From assembly GCF_023078275.1 (NCBI RefSeq), contig NC_062983.1, positions 10,037,001 through 10,101,000 on the forward strand: a stretch of 64,000 nt of DNA. Reading direction: 5' to 3'. The stretch is from Leguminivora glycinivorella (taxonomy: Eukaryota; Arthropoda; Insecta; Lepidoptera; Tortricidae). The translations under genes and the position numbers were made by a program. Under the pieces are notes generated by a model. The model was not told the origin of the DNA and did not search any database. It was given only the letters and a program-made list of their open reading frames with translations. This document shows, piece after piece, positions 1-10,537 of this stretch. How positions within the stretch are numbered: the first letter of the stretch is position 1; every line of letters begins with the position of its first letter.

Positions 1-200
1 GGCCACCAGCGCTTTTTTTTTTATGGGATAGGAGGCAAACGAGCAGACAGGTCGCCTGATGGTAAGCGATCACCGCCGCCCATGGACACCCGAAACACCA
101 GAGGTGTTAGAGGTGCGTTGCCGGCCTTTAAGATGGGTGTACGCTCTTTTCTTGAAGATTTGAAGGTCGTATCGGTCCGGAAATACCGCAGGCGACAATT
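1..200. repeat. Interspersed lepidopteran repeat, left-edge copy
   Basis: After a T-rich start the segment carries motifs such as GCAAACGAGCAGAC, CGCCTGATGGTAAGCGATCA and CGCCCATGGACACC. Related, diverged copies are at about 965-1080, 33100-33330 and 39960-40200 in this window. I know this as a common lepidopteran interspersed sequence, probably a LINE or SINE part, but cannot name the family. Open frames over it are incidental. Confidence 0.6.
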
Positions 201-639
201 CATTTGTAGTCAATGTACCATGTACGCTCCCAAAACTGTTCTACGGCTAATCTTTAATGAATTAAATGAAATAGTTATTTCTTTTACAAGGGGGCAAAGT
301 TGCCACTGAATGAAACACAAAAAAGTTCACCACAACAACACGAACAAAATGCTGACTTAAAACATCAAACTAAATCAAATCCATCAATATTTTTGAATCG
401 AACTCATCATTTATATGTAAAATCTACCAGCCAGGTTAAACACGAAGTTAAAATTTGTATGAAATTACTTTGCACTCTTGTGGATAAAATGCTATTTTGT
501 TATATGTTTTCGAATAGCAAAGTAAGCCTTTACCATTTGGTGTGGTGAAATAAATATTATCTGACATATACAAAAAAAATATTAAATCCCACACAGTAAA
601 ACACTTGAACCATAAACCGAGTGTTTTATTATTTTCTAA

Positions 640-1602
640 CGAGCCGCAATCTCCCAAGTTATTAAATTTCCTTATCACTGTCAAATTAAACTCCGTATGT
701 AACCGCGTTAGTGTAAACGGCGAGTGAGCGATTAGAAAATAAACATTGGCGTTAATAATTTCTACATTATATTAAAAGCTCAGTTTTTGTATATTCTATA
801 CCGATCCATCCTCTCAAGTGTCAAAAGGTAGATACAAAATATAGCTTATAATAATAAATGTTACATACTATTTACTGATTCAAAGGAACTCTTCTGGGCA
901 GGATTTTTCAACTTTGCCTATTGTTTCATGTCAATAGCGTAATTTTATTATTATTATTTTTTTATACTACGTCGGTAGCAAACAAGCGTACGGCCCGCCT
1001 GATGGAAAGCGGTCACCGTAACCTATGGACGCCAGCATCTCAAAGAGTGTCACATGCGCGTTGCCACCCCATTAGAAACTTGTTCATTCCTTCATTTATA
1101 TCAATAAACACTTAAACAATTTCCTTAACACTGTCAAGTTAGACTCCGTATATAACCGCGTTAGTGTAAACGGCGGTAACTGTTAATCTCAGTATGTGGC
1201 TTAACGCCTTTATAACGCGGGGCTAGAGAGTGAGCGATTTTAGTCGCGATTAGAAAATAAACATTGGCGTTAATTATTTCTACATTATATTAAAAGCTCA
1301 GTTTTTGTATATTCTATACCGATCTATCCTCTCAAGTGTCAAAAAGTAGATACAAAATATAGCTTATAATAATATATGTTACAAACTATCTACTGATTCA
1401 AAGGAACTTTTTCTGGGCAGGATTTTTCAACCTTACCTATTATTTCATGTCAATATAGCGTAATTTTATATCATCAAACACTTTAAATAATTTCCTTATC
1501 ACTGTCAAGTTAGACTCCGTATATAACCGCGTTAGTGTAAACGGCGGTACGGTTAATCTCAGTATGGCTTAACGCCTTCATGGCGCGGGGCTAGAGAGTG
1601 AG
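640..1602 (+). repeat. Locally duplicated repeat block, three partial copies
   Basis: A unit containing 'ccgcgttagtgtaaacggcg' and 'tttctacattatattaaaag' occurs at about 659-960 and 1119-1466, with a shorter third copy at 1490-1602. Copies two and three have an extra segment (cttaacgcctt...gcggggctagagagtgagcga) that copy one lacks. A further diverged relative lies at about 6200-6300. A repeat of the kind starting at position 1 is inserted at about 965-1080, between copies one and two. No coding content is seen. Confidence 0.65.
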
Positions 1603-1739
1603 CGATTTAATTTTTAACCAAGAAAACTTAACTAGAGAAATTATTTTATAAACGTTGAACTTTCGTAAGACATACTCAAACACATATTTAAATATACGCA
1701 TGTACTCAAGGTAATATATCGCATTCGGTGAAACCACAC

Positions 1740-2010
1740 CTCGGACACTGGTTATGAAATATTATATGAAAGAGGCGCGTTGCTAGCACACAGTCTAAGC
1801 TCGCGTAGGTGAACGCGTACTATGCTTGTATAAGTGAGATATGACAGGTAGACTGTTCGCGTTTTTTACAGGTGGTAACTGTGAGGTAACCGAGAGGGGG
1901 TGGGCGGCACTTTCTGCGGGGAGCGGGAGTGGCCACACTGTACGAGAGTATTCTTTATTTATACTGTGGTGCACATTTTCGAGCCTCATTATATATCAGA
2001 CATGGATACC
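1740..2010 (+). repeat. Promoter-like repeat family, copy 1 (partner at 29880-30130)
   Basis: This segment is collinear with 29880-30130 in the same orientation. Shared stretches include GTGAACGCGTAC, GAGTGAGATATGACAGGT, AACTGTGAGGTAACCGAGAG and GGGGAGCGGGAGTGGCCA. A TATA-like stretch (attatatgaaag) lies about 30 bp before a shared CACACAGTCTAAG, as in a core promoter followed by an initiator. It is probably part of a transposon or LTR. Short open frames exist on both strands, but I recognise no protein. Confidence 0.5.
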
Positions 2011-3565
2011 AGAACTACAACTACTTTACGCTTGTCAGAGCGCCCAATGGGCTGAGAGATGATGAGCGATGATGGTGTCCGTCAGGATGGCGTGAGAGAT
2101 GTCTGAACCGTCACAACATTTGCACCAAATAACTGTACCTAAACTGTACTAAACTGTACCTTTAGCGAAGAAAACTGTACCTCAAACAATCACGCATTAA
2201 ATAGATAGTTTCATAGACACGCCATTCTGACGTCAGGTTGGCGCGCATAGCCGTGTATCGCCCCAACGTGTGGGAACTATGTTCTCGATCATATATCGAT
2301 ACCTCTGGGTTCAATTGGCGTAAAGGACATTTTGGCGAAAATGAGTTATATATACAGTTTTGTTCAGAATTTCAAGCGCTATCGATCTGTGTAGTTAAAA
2401 TTTCGATATCTCTTAAAAAGTTGCCTTTACGACCAAGATTTTCTACTATGGACTTGCAAAAATAGCTTTTCCGAAGGGGCGTAAATATCAAGTCATTAAT
2501 TATAAATTATTATTTGTGTCGTAAAGGAAATCTACAAATAAAAATATAGTCGTAAGTCACCTTGATATATATTATTGCCCTTTAAGCCCTTACTTTTTAA
2601 GGATCACTTTCTATAGTAGTGTGGTAAAGTTGGGCGTAAAGGACAAGTTTTTTTGTTCTTCGTCCTTTACGACCAGCACTAAAAATATTTTATCCGCAAC
2701 TGTAATCGATATCATTGGGTTCAATTGTCGTAAAGGACATATAATGCAGGTTTCCAAGAGAAAGATAAACCCACTTTTTTGTTTTTTTGGCCTATATTTG
2801 TGACGTGTATAAGAAAAATATGCAGATTACGAGTATCTTTAACCTAGTGTAACAACCGTAGTGATAAACTAAACGATTTAGAAGATAGATGTTTGTAAAG
2901 GACACGTCAAAAGCTATTAACGTCCTTTACACCCATGATTTGATAGGGTCGTAAATGACGGTCTTAGATGATTTTTATACAAAACCGGGGCGTAATTGTA
3001 ACCGAAATGGTACAAATGTTGTGCTAAGTTTACAATTAAAAACTGGAAAAATGTGTCAAAACGTACTTAATATGGCATAGAATAGACATTAGTTTAATGC
3101 AGTGTATTATTTATCTAAGCTATCTTAGAAACAAAAAAGAACAAGACTATTTTATATCCAGTTTTGTAATAAAGAAACAATATTTGCTTAAAAACGATCT
3201 ACTAATACTTTGGCAACAAGCTCAAAGTTATTTTTTTAGTATTCGCCGCTGTTGAATAGTCAGTAGGTTACGCATTCAGCCTTTAATTCTAGCGGGGAAA
3301 CGCTTTCGTAGTATTATTATACTGCGACGAGATGTAGGTAATTTAAAAAAAACACTATGGTAATCAGGGTACGTACCCACAACGTATGCACAAACGCTCA
3401 CGATAATATCTATTTCGTAGCTATATATTTTTTTCGTAGCTATAGCTATAGCTTTATCGCTCTTGCGTATTGCACCAGACTGCATTTTTGTCGGCGTCTG
3501 GCGTCGACGATTGCCATTCAGCTACGCCGCCAGTAAACTTTAACAGTAGACTATACTAACATTTA

Positions 3566-3694
3566 GGACCAGTTGCATCAACCACATTTGACAGACACAT
3601 CATCGTCACGCAGCAGATATCTATGGAACTTCCCATACAATAAAATTTAACGAACGCTTCAACGGTGACAGACGGTTTGATGCAACCGGCCCTT
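3566..3694. mobile_element. MITE-like hairpin nested in the foldback loop
   Basis: The left end GGACCAGTTGCATCAACCAC pairs with the right end GGTTTGATGCAACCGGCCC as terminal inverted repeats in a ~130-bp unit. The body includes 'atggaacttcccatacaata'. It matches a hairpin repeat type I know from lepidopteran genomes. The open frame crossing it on the minus strand is incidental. Confidence 0.7.
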
Positions 3695-4887
3695 AGTGCG
3701 ACAATAACAGGTGCGTTTCGCTAGCGAATGAGCGTTAGCGTTTGGTGACTTGGCTATGTACCCACAGGTACTTAAAGCATTGACTATAATATTTCTAGGA
3801 TTGAACTCATAATTAAGATTATTCTTACTTAACAGGTTAAAGACTAAATAACAATCTTCTGTTTTAAAATTATCAAAAATATGCATCAACATAGTAGGTA
3901 GTCTTGACTACAGTTACTATTATTTATTAGTTGGTCACAGTTTGTATACGCGTCTTAACTTGCGTTTATAAATTGGTACTTAACTCTTAGTTATTCTTAG
4001 AACTTCTTTCTACTTTATACTTAAAATTACTGTCGTATTAATTTAATCTACTGTTCACAGTTGCTGATTAAAGTTTACGTGATTACCATTAGTGTTTTTA
4101 TATTTACTTAAACTACGAAAGCGTTTCCCTGCTAGAACTAAATACTGAATGCGTAACTTATTGAGAGTTGAGACAGCGGCGAGTACTAAAATAATAACTT
4201 TCCAAAATACTAGATAGTTTTTAAGCAAATGTTGTTTCTTTATTGCAAAACTGGATATAAAATAGTCTTGTTCTTTGTCTCTGCTAAATATTTAGATAAA
4301 TATACACTGTAACACTAATGTGGCTATTCTATGCCATATTAACTACGTTTTGATACATTTTTCAAGTTTCTCAATTGTAAACTAAGCTAAAAACAGTTGC
4401 CATTTGTACCATTCCGGTTACATTTACGCCCCGAATTTGTATAAAAATCATCTAAGACCGTCATTTACGACCCTATCAACTCTAATTGTTCAAAAAAATC
4501 GTGGGTGTAAAGGACGTCCATAGCATTTTGACGTGTCCTTTACAACCATCTAACTTCTAAACCGTTTAGTTTATCACTACGGTTGCTACACTAGGTGAAG
4601 GATACTAAAAATCTACATATTTTTCTATATACGTCACAAATATAGGTCAAAAAACAAAAAAGATATAAACATTTTTCTAAAAAAAAAGTTGTTTTTTGCT
4701 TCTCCTGAAAACCTGCATTTTGTCCTTTACGCCAATTGAACCCAAAGGTATCGATATCAATAAACTGTACCTAAACTGTACTTCATAAAACTGCTAATAA
4801 TAATATTTAAATCACACTTTATATCGGTCAAATCAACAACAAGAAATTCTATTGCTCATTTGTATGTTTTGTCTACCAATTTGCAAT

Positions 4888-5150
4888 AGGCGCTTGTTTT
4901 CTCGTAATACATGTAATAAATGTACATAAATTATTAAGTAACTGCCTTAGTGCGTTTTCACATTATCCGATCCGATATCGGATGTCGGACCGCTATCCCA
5001 TACATTACAGGCGCCATCTTGGATTTTTTCTATTGAAATCCTTCCGACATCCGATATCGGATCGGATAATGTGAAAACGCACTAAGGCAGAAGTAATGAA
5101 TAATTTATGCGCATTTATTAATTACATGTATTACGAGAAAACAAGCGCCT
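4888..5150. mobile_element. MITE with 48-bp perfect terminal inverted repeats, inside a longer hairpin
   Basis: Bases 4942-4989 (start CTGCCTTAGTGCGTTTTCAC) are repeated as a perfect reverse complement at 5043-5090, around a 53-base centre. The flanks 4888-4941 and 5091-5150 are also inverted copies of each other (GCGCTTGTTTTCTCGTAATA against its complement). Either the MITE is about 260 bp with a diverged middle zone, or it inserted at the centre of another palindrome. It interrupts the right arm of the foldback element. Confidence 0.85.
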
Positions 5151-5479
5151 GTTGTTTAGGTACAGTTATTTGGTGCAAATGTTGTGACGATTCAGACATC
5201 TCTCACGCCATCCTGACGGACACCGATGATGGCAGTGCACTGACTCTTGCTACCGCGAACACTCATGCCGGATGATGGGTCTCCGTATGACTCCGAAACA
5301 TGTCGCCGAACGCGATGTAATTAACGTGAGTACAATATGACAATTTGTTATTATTAAATATTTAGATTCAACTAACTATATTATGTATGATTATGTAAGT
5401 CTATTTATATTCTCTTATATGTGTATGTTTATTCAATTTGTGTGTTGGACATTAGAATAATTATGATTTTTTTTATTTC

Positions 5480-5660
5480 GGAGCACCTACTCTTTTTGAT
5501 TATGTTTGTTATTTCCGCTACCTAAAGGTTGTCTGGTAGAGATCGCTCTTTAGCGATAAGACCGCCTGTTGTCTGCCTCTATTTATAATCATTTGTTTTG
5601 TCTCCACTGTATCTTTTGCTGAGGTGTGCCAATAAAGAGTATTCTATCTATCTACTATGC
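5480..5660 (+). mobile_element. Non-LTR retrotransposon 3' tail
   Basis: The segment contains AAAGGTTGTCTGGTAGAGAT, CGCTCTTTAGCGATAAGACC and a GTGCCAATAAAGAGTATTC end running into a (TCTA)n tract. The same 3' tail is at 23910-24065, and a diverged one at 5785-5940. These are typical 5'-truncated lepidopteran LINE or SINE ends. No coding part is retained. Confidence 0.7.
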
Positions 5661-5784
5661 ATCGTATCTGCTATGTATGTGTAGGTATTATATGTATTAT
5701 GTAGGTATATGCTTTTTAGCTACAATTAATTACTTTTAATTTAGTTTTTTTGCACTTCCTAATTAGTTAAAGTTATGAATACCA

Positions 5785-5940
5785 TTTTTCCACTACCCAA
5801 AGGTTGCCTGGAAGAGATCGCTCTTTAGCGATAAGGCCGCCTGTGGTTTACCTCTGTAATAAAATCTATTGTAATGTGTGTGTTTCTATGTACATTTCTG
5901 AGGTTGTGCAATAAAGTGGATTTGTATTGTATTGTATATT
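5785..5940 (+). mobile_element. Non-LTR retrotransposon 3' tail, related to 5480-5660
   Basis: It shares CCCAAAGGTTGCCTGGAAGA and CGCTCTTTAGCGATAAGGCC with the previous element, then ends in TGTGCAATAAAGTGGATTTG and a TTGTATTGTATTG tract. Only the 3' end is present. Confidence 0.7.
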
Positions 5941-6194
5941 CATTCGATTATGAACTAAAATAGATATCATACACGAACCAAAAAATTCTTATAAGAGAGC
6001 TCTACGTTTACCTACATCAAAACTAAAAAGGTACCGTGTATTGATATCCTAATAACGTATTAGAAATATCTTAAGATTTTATTTTCTTTACGACAGGTAA
6101 ATGATAAAAATCAATTGTATTGTAATATCACTAACATCGCCTTAGTGACAGTAGATATTCTAAATTGTCTGAACTGTTAATGTGAATAGTGGCA

Positions 6195-6300
6195 ACAATC
6201 GCTTTAATATCCGTATGAGATGTAGCTTAACGCCTTTATGGTGCGGGGCCAGAAAGTAAGCGATTTTAGTCATGACTACAGAATAAACATCATTAAAATT
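6195..6300 (+). repeat. Diverged relative of the 640-1602 repeat
   Basis: The stretch 'gcttaacgcctttatggtgc', 'ggggccagaaagtaagcga' and 'aataaacat' matches the extra segment in copies two and three of the 640-1602 block with scattered substitutions. Confidence 0.55.
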
Positions 6301-6339
6301 AGAAAATAAAGATGGAATAAGTACGCTATTGTAGCTCAA

Positions 6340-6410
6340 GATCGAGAAGAATGGAAGAAGAAGGGGGAGGCCTTTGCCCAGCAGTGGGACACAATAGGCT
6401 CATAATTTTC
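6340..6410 (+). mobile_element. RTE-like LINE 3' remnant
   Basis: GGGGGAGGCCTTTGCCCAGC followed by AGTGGGACACAATAGGCT is a well-known 3'-terminal motif of lepidopteran RTE-type elements, usually read as a coding tail ending ...AFAQQWD. Only this short end remains. Confidence 0.6.
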
Positions 6411-6589
6411 AGTCCTGAAAACGCCAAGAATGTTCAGTATTTTCTATAAAGTCGGGGTAAGTGCATAAAGGTTTTTTGCTTTCTGTAGGTATAAGTACCT
6501 AAATTAAATTTAAAAAATCTCAACGAGTAATTCTCTAGTTTCCCAGCCACACCCTAAAAACAAACAAAACCCAATCGACACAAAAAATA

Positions 6590-6870
6590 TGTACGCCCCG
6601 CGCACGCGCGAGATACCATCACGTGATCACGTCCGTTTGAATTTGGAGTGCCCTCGTCAAAAACGTTACACTGACGTTTCTGTAACGCATCCGTGATCAG
6701 CAACGTTTGAAAAAAAAAATAAAGGGCGGTGCATTCTTTCTACACACCTATGCGTTGATTTTTTATCAAGCAGAAACGACTAGGAAACATGTAAAAATTC
6801 CCACCTTCCGGCAGGATTCGAAGCTGAGATGTTCTGGAAGCCACGGAGGCCTACTAGATGTGCCCTGGTG
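6590..6870 (+). promoter_or_regulatory. GC-richer promoter-like patch with E-box and a possible splice donor
   Basis: Within AT-rich DNA, 6598-6700 is CpG-containing and includes ATCACGTGAT, a perfect palindrome around the E-box CACGTG. Downstream, an ATG at about 6829 opens a 13-codon frame running into a plausible splice donor (CTG|GTGAGA) at 6868. This could be the first exon of an unseen gene, or chance. No coding partner is recognised within reach on the + strand. Confidence 0.2.
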
Positions 6871-6899
6871 AGAATTTTCCAATATTTTCCCTAATTAAA

Positions 6900-7700
6900 G
6901 AAAAAGTAGGTATTTCTTTTGAATTTGTATATTTCTTTTCACATGATTGCTCGCCCATAAATTATGACCAGTATGCCGAAGTCGGACCACACGTTTTTAA
7001 TGCCAAAAAAAAATACTGTTGTTTTTAAGGGACGATATTATAATTCAAAGCTTCAACATGGAAGCAGCGTAAATCCAATATTTTTTCCGATTTTATTTTA
7101 TTACCTATTTAATTCCATTTTTCTTACTCCTTATTTCAATATTTTTAGCTTCATAAAAATAATAACTCATTTATAGTCACCTATTATTATTCGTAATCCG
7201 TTCATTCATTATTTTTACTAGGGATTATTTTATTACAAGATAATATTAAATCCATCCTTGACAGAAGACTGCATTGCACTTTACCTTACACTTCTCAAAG
7301 AATAAAGCTTTTAGATAGGTATTAATATTTATATTGAATGAATATTCATTAAAGCTCTTTAACAACGTTCAAGGTTATACATCAAGTTTATGGAAGCTCA
7401 TGATATTATGTGGCTTGCAGCATCTTTGGCTAAGCAAAAGTACAATGCCGATAAGTAGTTTACTGTGCATCACCAACACAACATACAAGTAAGAATATAA
7501 GAAGTTAAATTATTATTATCACATCTAAAGATAATATAAGTCTTGTGTGACAATCTGGTCTCAATAAATTATAAAATTACCAACGCTAGGCTGAAAGATG
7601 TTAAAGAAAAGTCCCGTGATCACTTTAAAGTGACACTTTCAAATTCAGTTCTAATTATAAACAGTGTCACTTACACCTAAGGAAAATAACCTAACCACAA
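6900..7700. other. Intergenic, nothing recognised
   Basis: AT-rich sequence with no coding frame of note. The 70-codon frame at 6964-7176 is low-complexity (Phe/Ile/Tyr-rich) and has no recognisable feature. Confidence 0.5.
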
Positions 7701-7704
7701 AATA

Positions 7705-7863
7705 AAAATTTTGTAAAAACCCCCGACCGCGACATAGTGGTTCGATTTTCATGAAACGTGGCTAAGAACACTCCCGACTAACTCAGCTTTCAAATAAAAA
7801 AAAAAACTAAATCTAAATCGGTTCATCCGTTCGGGAGCTACGATGCCACAGACAGAAACACGC

Positions 7864-7898
<35 letters not shown>

Positions 7899-7950
7899 CG
7901 TCATACTTATTATACCACCCCGTCGTTTTTGCGTCGGGGGTTAAAAACAA
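7705..7950 (+). repeat. Interspersed repeat with CCCCGACCGCGAC / GTCGGGGGTTAAA ends
   Basis: It begins near CCCCCGACCGCGACATAGTG, contains TCCGTTCGGGAGCTACGATG and a (CAGA)n tract, and ends with CCCCGTCGTTTTTGCGTCGG. A second copy lies in reverse orientation at 38585-38800 and a fragment at 13450-13500. This is a common lepidopteran repeat whose class I cannot settle. Confidence 0.7.
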
Positions 7951-8232
7951 AAACTAGAAAATTTGCAGTTTAGGAAACTGTCAGTAGGTACTTCAGTCAC
8001 CAAAAGTACATTCAATTATAAAGATCTTTGCAGTCTGTTCAGTATTTGATCTATCTTAGAGCTCTGAGAGGCGCATTAGGGCTCCTAATCGCATTTTGTA
8101 CCTGGATGAGCTTCGAATAAGAGCATTAAACGTATAGAATCCAGACAACGCTGAGACGAACGATTTATAAGAAACTTCACACGGGGACTATTGCATAAAA
8201 GAGTGAAGCATAATATAGGTCCTTAAAATGTG

Positions 8233-8515
8233 TACGGGCATTTTCACAATTTGGGACCCCCCAATTAGCGTAAGTTGTTAACAAAAATAAACTCACTGTC
8301 AGTTTTGTGACGATAATTAAGCATGAAATTGTCGTAAAAATATTGTTTTTGTGTTAATTACATAAACTTTGAGCGATAATCTACATTCAGAATGTGAAAA
8401 AAGTAAATTTTTAGACAGATTTTATGCTTAATTGTCGTCACAAAACTGACAGCGAGTTAATTTTTGTTAACAACTTACGCTAATTGGGGTGTCCCAAATT
8501 CTGAAAATGCCCGTA
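8233..8515. mobile_element. MITE with ~90-bp terminal inverted repeats
   Basis: The left end TACGGGCATTTTCACAATTT and right end AAATTCTGAAAATGCCCGTA are reverse complements, and the match continues for about 90 bp per arm with a few mismatches (including AATTAGCGTAAGTTGTTAAC). The loop is AT-rich and non-coding. Confidence 0.85.
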
Positions 8516-8639
8516 GGTATGTATACCTTCTGCAACTTTTTTGCAGACCCATGAGAGAGAGATAATTTCACCATATTTGATAGTGAAACACCCTTTTCTG
8601 CCCTCCAGCTAGAAAGCTTCAATTTCAGGCCGCTGCGGT

Positions 8640-10487
8640 AAAGGGTCTGCCTATAAGCTAGTAAAGGAGGGTCGGACTTTGTCAGAACAGGAGTGCGCTG
8701 ATGAATTCTCTAGGTTCTTTTATTCCATTTTTAGTCAGGAGCCAGCTGGGCTGAACTGTATTGCGGCGGAGGAGGCGTCGGGAGCAAGCAGTGCACGGGT
8801 CCACATCGATCATCTTGAGGTGAAAGAGGTGAGCCAGGCACTGGCGCGACTTCCAGCTAAACGTTCAGCTGGCCCAGATGGTATACCCCCATTCCTCCTG
8901 AAGGATTGCCGTTCAACACTAGCTGATCCATTGTGTCATATTTATAATGTCTGCATTAGATCCGAGATATTTCCCGAAAGGTGGAAAGTGACCAGGGTAG
9001 TACCGGTGCCGAAGGGAGGTGGTGGGCTGGAAAGCAGTAACTACCGGCCGGTGGCGGTACTTAATGCACCTGCCAAAGTATTTGAGTCTGCATTACACAA
9101 GACCCTTTATTCGCAGGTGAGTTCTCAACTTTCCGAGGCACAATACGGCTTTCGAGAAGCACGCAGCACTACAGGTAACCTGTTGCATCTAATGACCATA
9201 TTAGTTCCAGCAATTGATGCCGGTCACCAAGTAGACGTAGCTTACTTCGATTTTTGCAAAGCATTTGACACCGTAGACAATGATGTCTTGTTAATGAAGT
9301 TTGCGAGGGCCGGTTGCACGCCACATACTCTAGAGTTCTTTGCTAGCTACATGCGCGACAGGCAACAGTATGTGGATTGCTCTGGCAGCATTTCTCAACC
9401 GTACTACGTTAGATCAGGGGTGAGTCAAGGCAGTAATTTGGGCCCGATGGGGTTTGTATTAATGATCAACGATCTTCCTAACGCAGTGGTTCATTCTACC
9501 TGCCTCTTATTTGCTGACGATCTCAAACTGGTCCGAGTGGTCAAGGATATCTCGGATTGTAGTAAATTGCAGGAGGATATTGACAATGTGGTCCAATGGA
9601 GTGCAGACAATAAGTTGTACTTTAATGAAGCGAAGTGCACGATGATCTCGTTTAGTCGCGCACATCGCCCAATAAACTTTGGCTACAGCATCGGAGGAAA
9701 GCCAATGCAACGGGTATCAAACGTGCGCGATCTGGGAGTACACTTAGCTGCCGATTTGTCATTCCGTGATCATATTGTCAGTGTCTGCAAGAAAGCATTT
9801 CGTAATCTAGGTTTCCTCATGCGTCAAGCAAAGGAATTTACGAACATAGCTGCGATACGAGCTGTGTATGGGGCTCTCGTAAGGAGTCATCTTGAATGTA
9901 ACGCGGTAATTTGGAGTCCACATGCAGCTAAGTACAAAGTCATGATGGAACGCATTCAAAATAAATATGTTAGACTTCTTTACTTAAAGCTTTATGGTGT
10001 ATATCCTGGGTATCCCTTACTGTATCCCACACTCTTCGTGCTCGGAATGGTGGGGTATAACAAACTAGAGGTGAGGCGAGAGCTTGCCCTCGCTTTATAT
10101 GTAGTTAGGGTGCTGCGAGGTGAGTTGTGCAACCCCGGGGTGCTGCACGCCCTGGCACTGTATGCGCCGGACGGGCACGTGGGGCGCCGCCGCCGGCCAC
10201 CGCTGCTGGCCGTACCCGCAGCTCGTACAAAGCTACTCATGGAAGCCCCGCTTACGAGGGCGATTCGCGCTATCAATAAAGTTGCTCTCGAGATAGACAT
10301 TTTTACATGCTCCCTGAATGATCTCACAAAGGCCACTATGTTAATTTTAGTTTAGTTTCTTTTTTTATATACTGGCAATAACTGTTTTATTGTTTGGTTC
10401 GCTTATCTATCGCATTAGGAAAACCTGTAAAGATAGATTTAAGTTGTTATTTACCAATAAATAAAAAAAAAAAAAAAAAAAAAAAAC
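8640..10487 (+). mobile_element. 5'-truncated Jockey-like LINE with poly(A) tail
   Basis: The element comprises the reverse transcriptase frame 8679-10355, a ~100-bp 3' UTR, an AATAAA at about 10456 and an A-tract of about 27 bases ending near 10486. The endonuclease half expected upstream is absent, which fits 5' truncation during target-primed integration. The 5' boundary is uncertain: the frame can be followed back to roughly 8630. A second, more diverged relative is at about 51405-54250. Confidence 0.85.
8679..10355 (+). CDS. LINE reverse transcriptase (ORF2 C-terminal part)
   Basis: The 558-codon frame encodes the reverse transcriptase and C-terminal part of a Jockey-group non-LTR retrotransposon ORF2, which copies element RNA into DNA at a nicked target. 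Landmarks in order are AGPDGIP, VTRVVPVPKGG, NYRPVAVL, AQYGFREARST, VAYFDFCKAFDTVDND, the motif SGVSQGSNLGP, the catalytic FADD box and then NKLYFNEAKC. The C-terminal region contains RRRPPLLAVPAART, shared with the LINE at 51405-54250. The frame has no stop or frameshift, but it starts at a TTG and lacks the endonuclease domain, so it is a truncated copy and not an autonomous gene. The upstream sequence stays open in frame, so the true protein start is not here. Confidence 0.9.
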   Translation: MSEQECADEFSRFFYSIFSQEPAGLNCIAAEEASGASSARVHIDHLEVKEVSQALARLPAKRSAGPDGIPPFLLKDCRSTLADPLCHIYNVCIRSEIFPERWKVTRVVPVPKGGGGLESSNYRPVAVLNAPAKVFESALHKTLYSQVSSQLSEAQYGFREARSTTGNLLHLMTILVPAIDAGHQVDVAYFDFCKAFDTVDNDVLLMKFARAGCTPHTLEFFASYMRDRQQYVDCSGSISQPYYVRSGVSQGSNLGPMGFVLMINDLPNAVVHSTCLLFADDLKLVRVVKDISDCSKLQEDIDNVVQWSADNKLYFNEAKCTMISFSRAHRPINFGYSIGGKPMQRVSNVRDLGVHLAADLSFRDHIVSVCKKAFRNLGFLMRQAKEFTNIAAIRAVYGALVRSHLECNAVIWSPHAAKYKVMMERIQNKYVRLLYLKLYGVYPGYPLLYPTLFVLGMVGYNKLEVRRELALALYVVRVLRGELCNPGVLHALALYAPDGHVGRRRRPPLLAVPAARTKLLMEAPLTRAIRAINKVALEIDIFTCSLNDLTKATMLILV

Positions 10488-10537
10488 AAGGCTACCGCTT
10501 TCCGGCTCTGTTGAACAGAAAAATAGTATACAAACCT

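Larger units (their letters stand above)
2071..5230. mobile_element. Large foldback (inverted-repeat) element, ~3.2 kb
   Basis: The sequence starting at 2071 (GGTGTCCGTCAGGATGGCG, then a match to AACATTTGCACCAAATAACTG) reappears as its reverse complement at about 5155-5230. Inner arms 2700-3330 and 4100-4760 are also imperfect reverse complements of each other. The core 9-mer GTAAAGGAC or its complement recurs at about nine places within 2330-4730. No transposase frame is visible, so the element is non-autonomous. Nested insertions (3566-3694, 4888-5150) interrupt it. Confidence 0.75.

Noticed and set aside
7860..7905. (CAGA)n tract and regularly spaced repeats as a CRISPR-like array
   Set aside because: It is a simple microsatellite inside an interspersed repeat. 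No array of direct repeats with unique spacers exists in the window.
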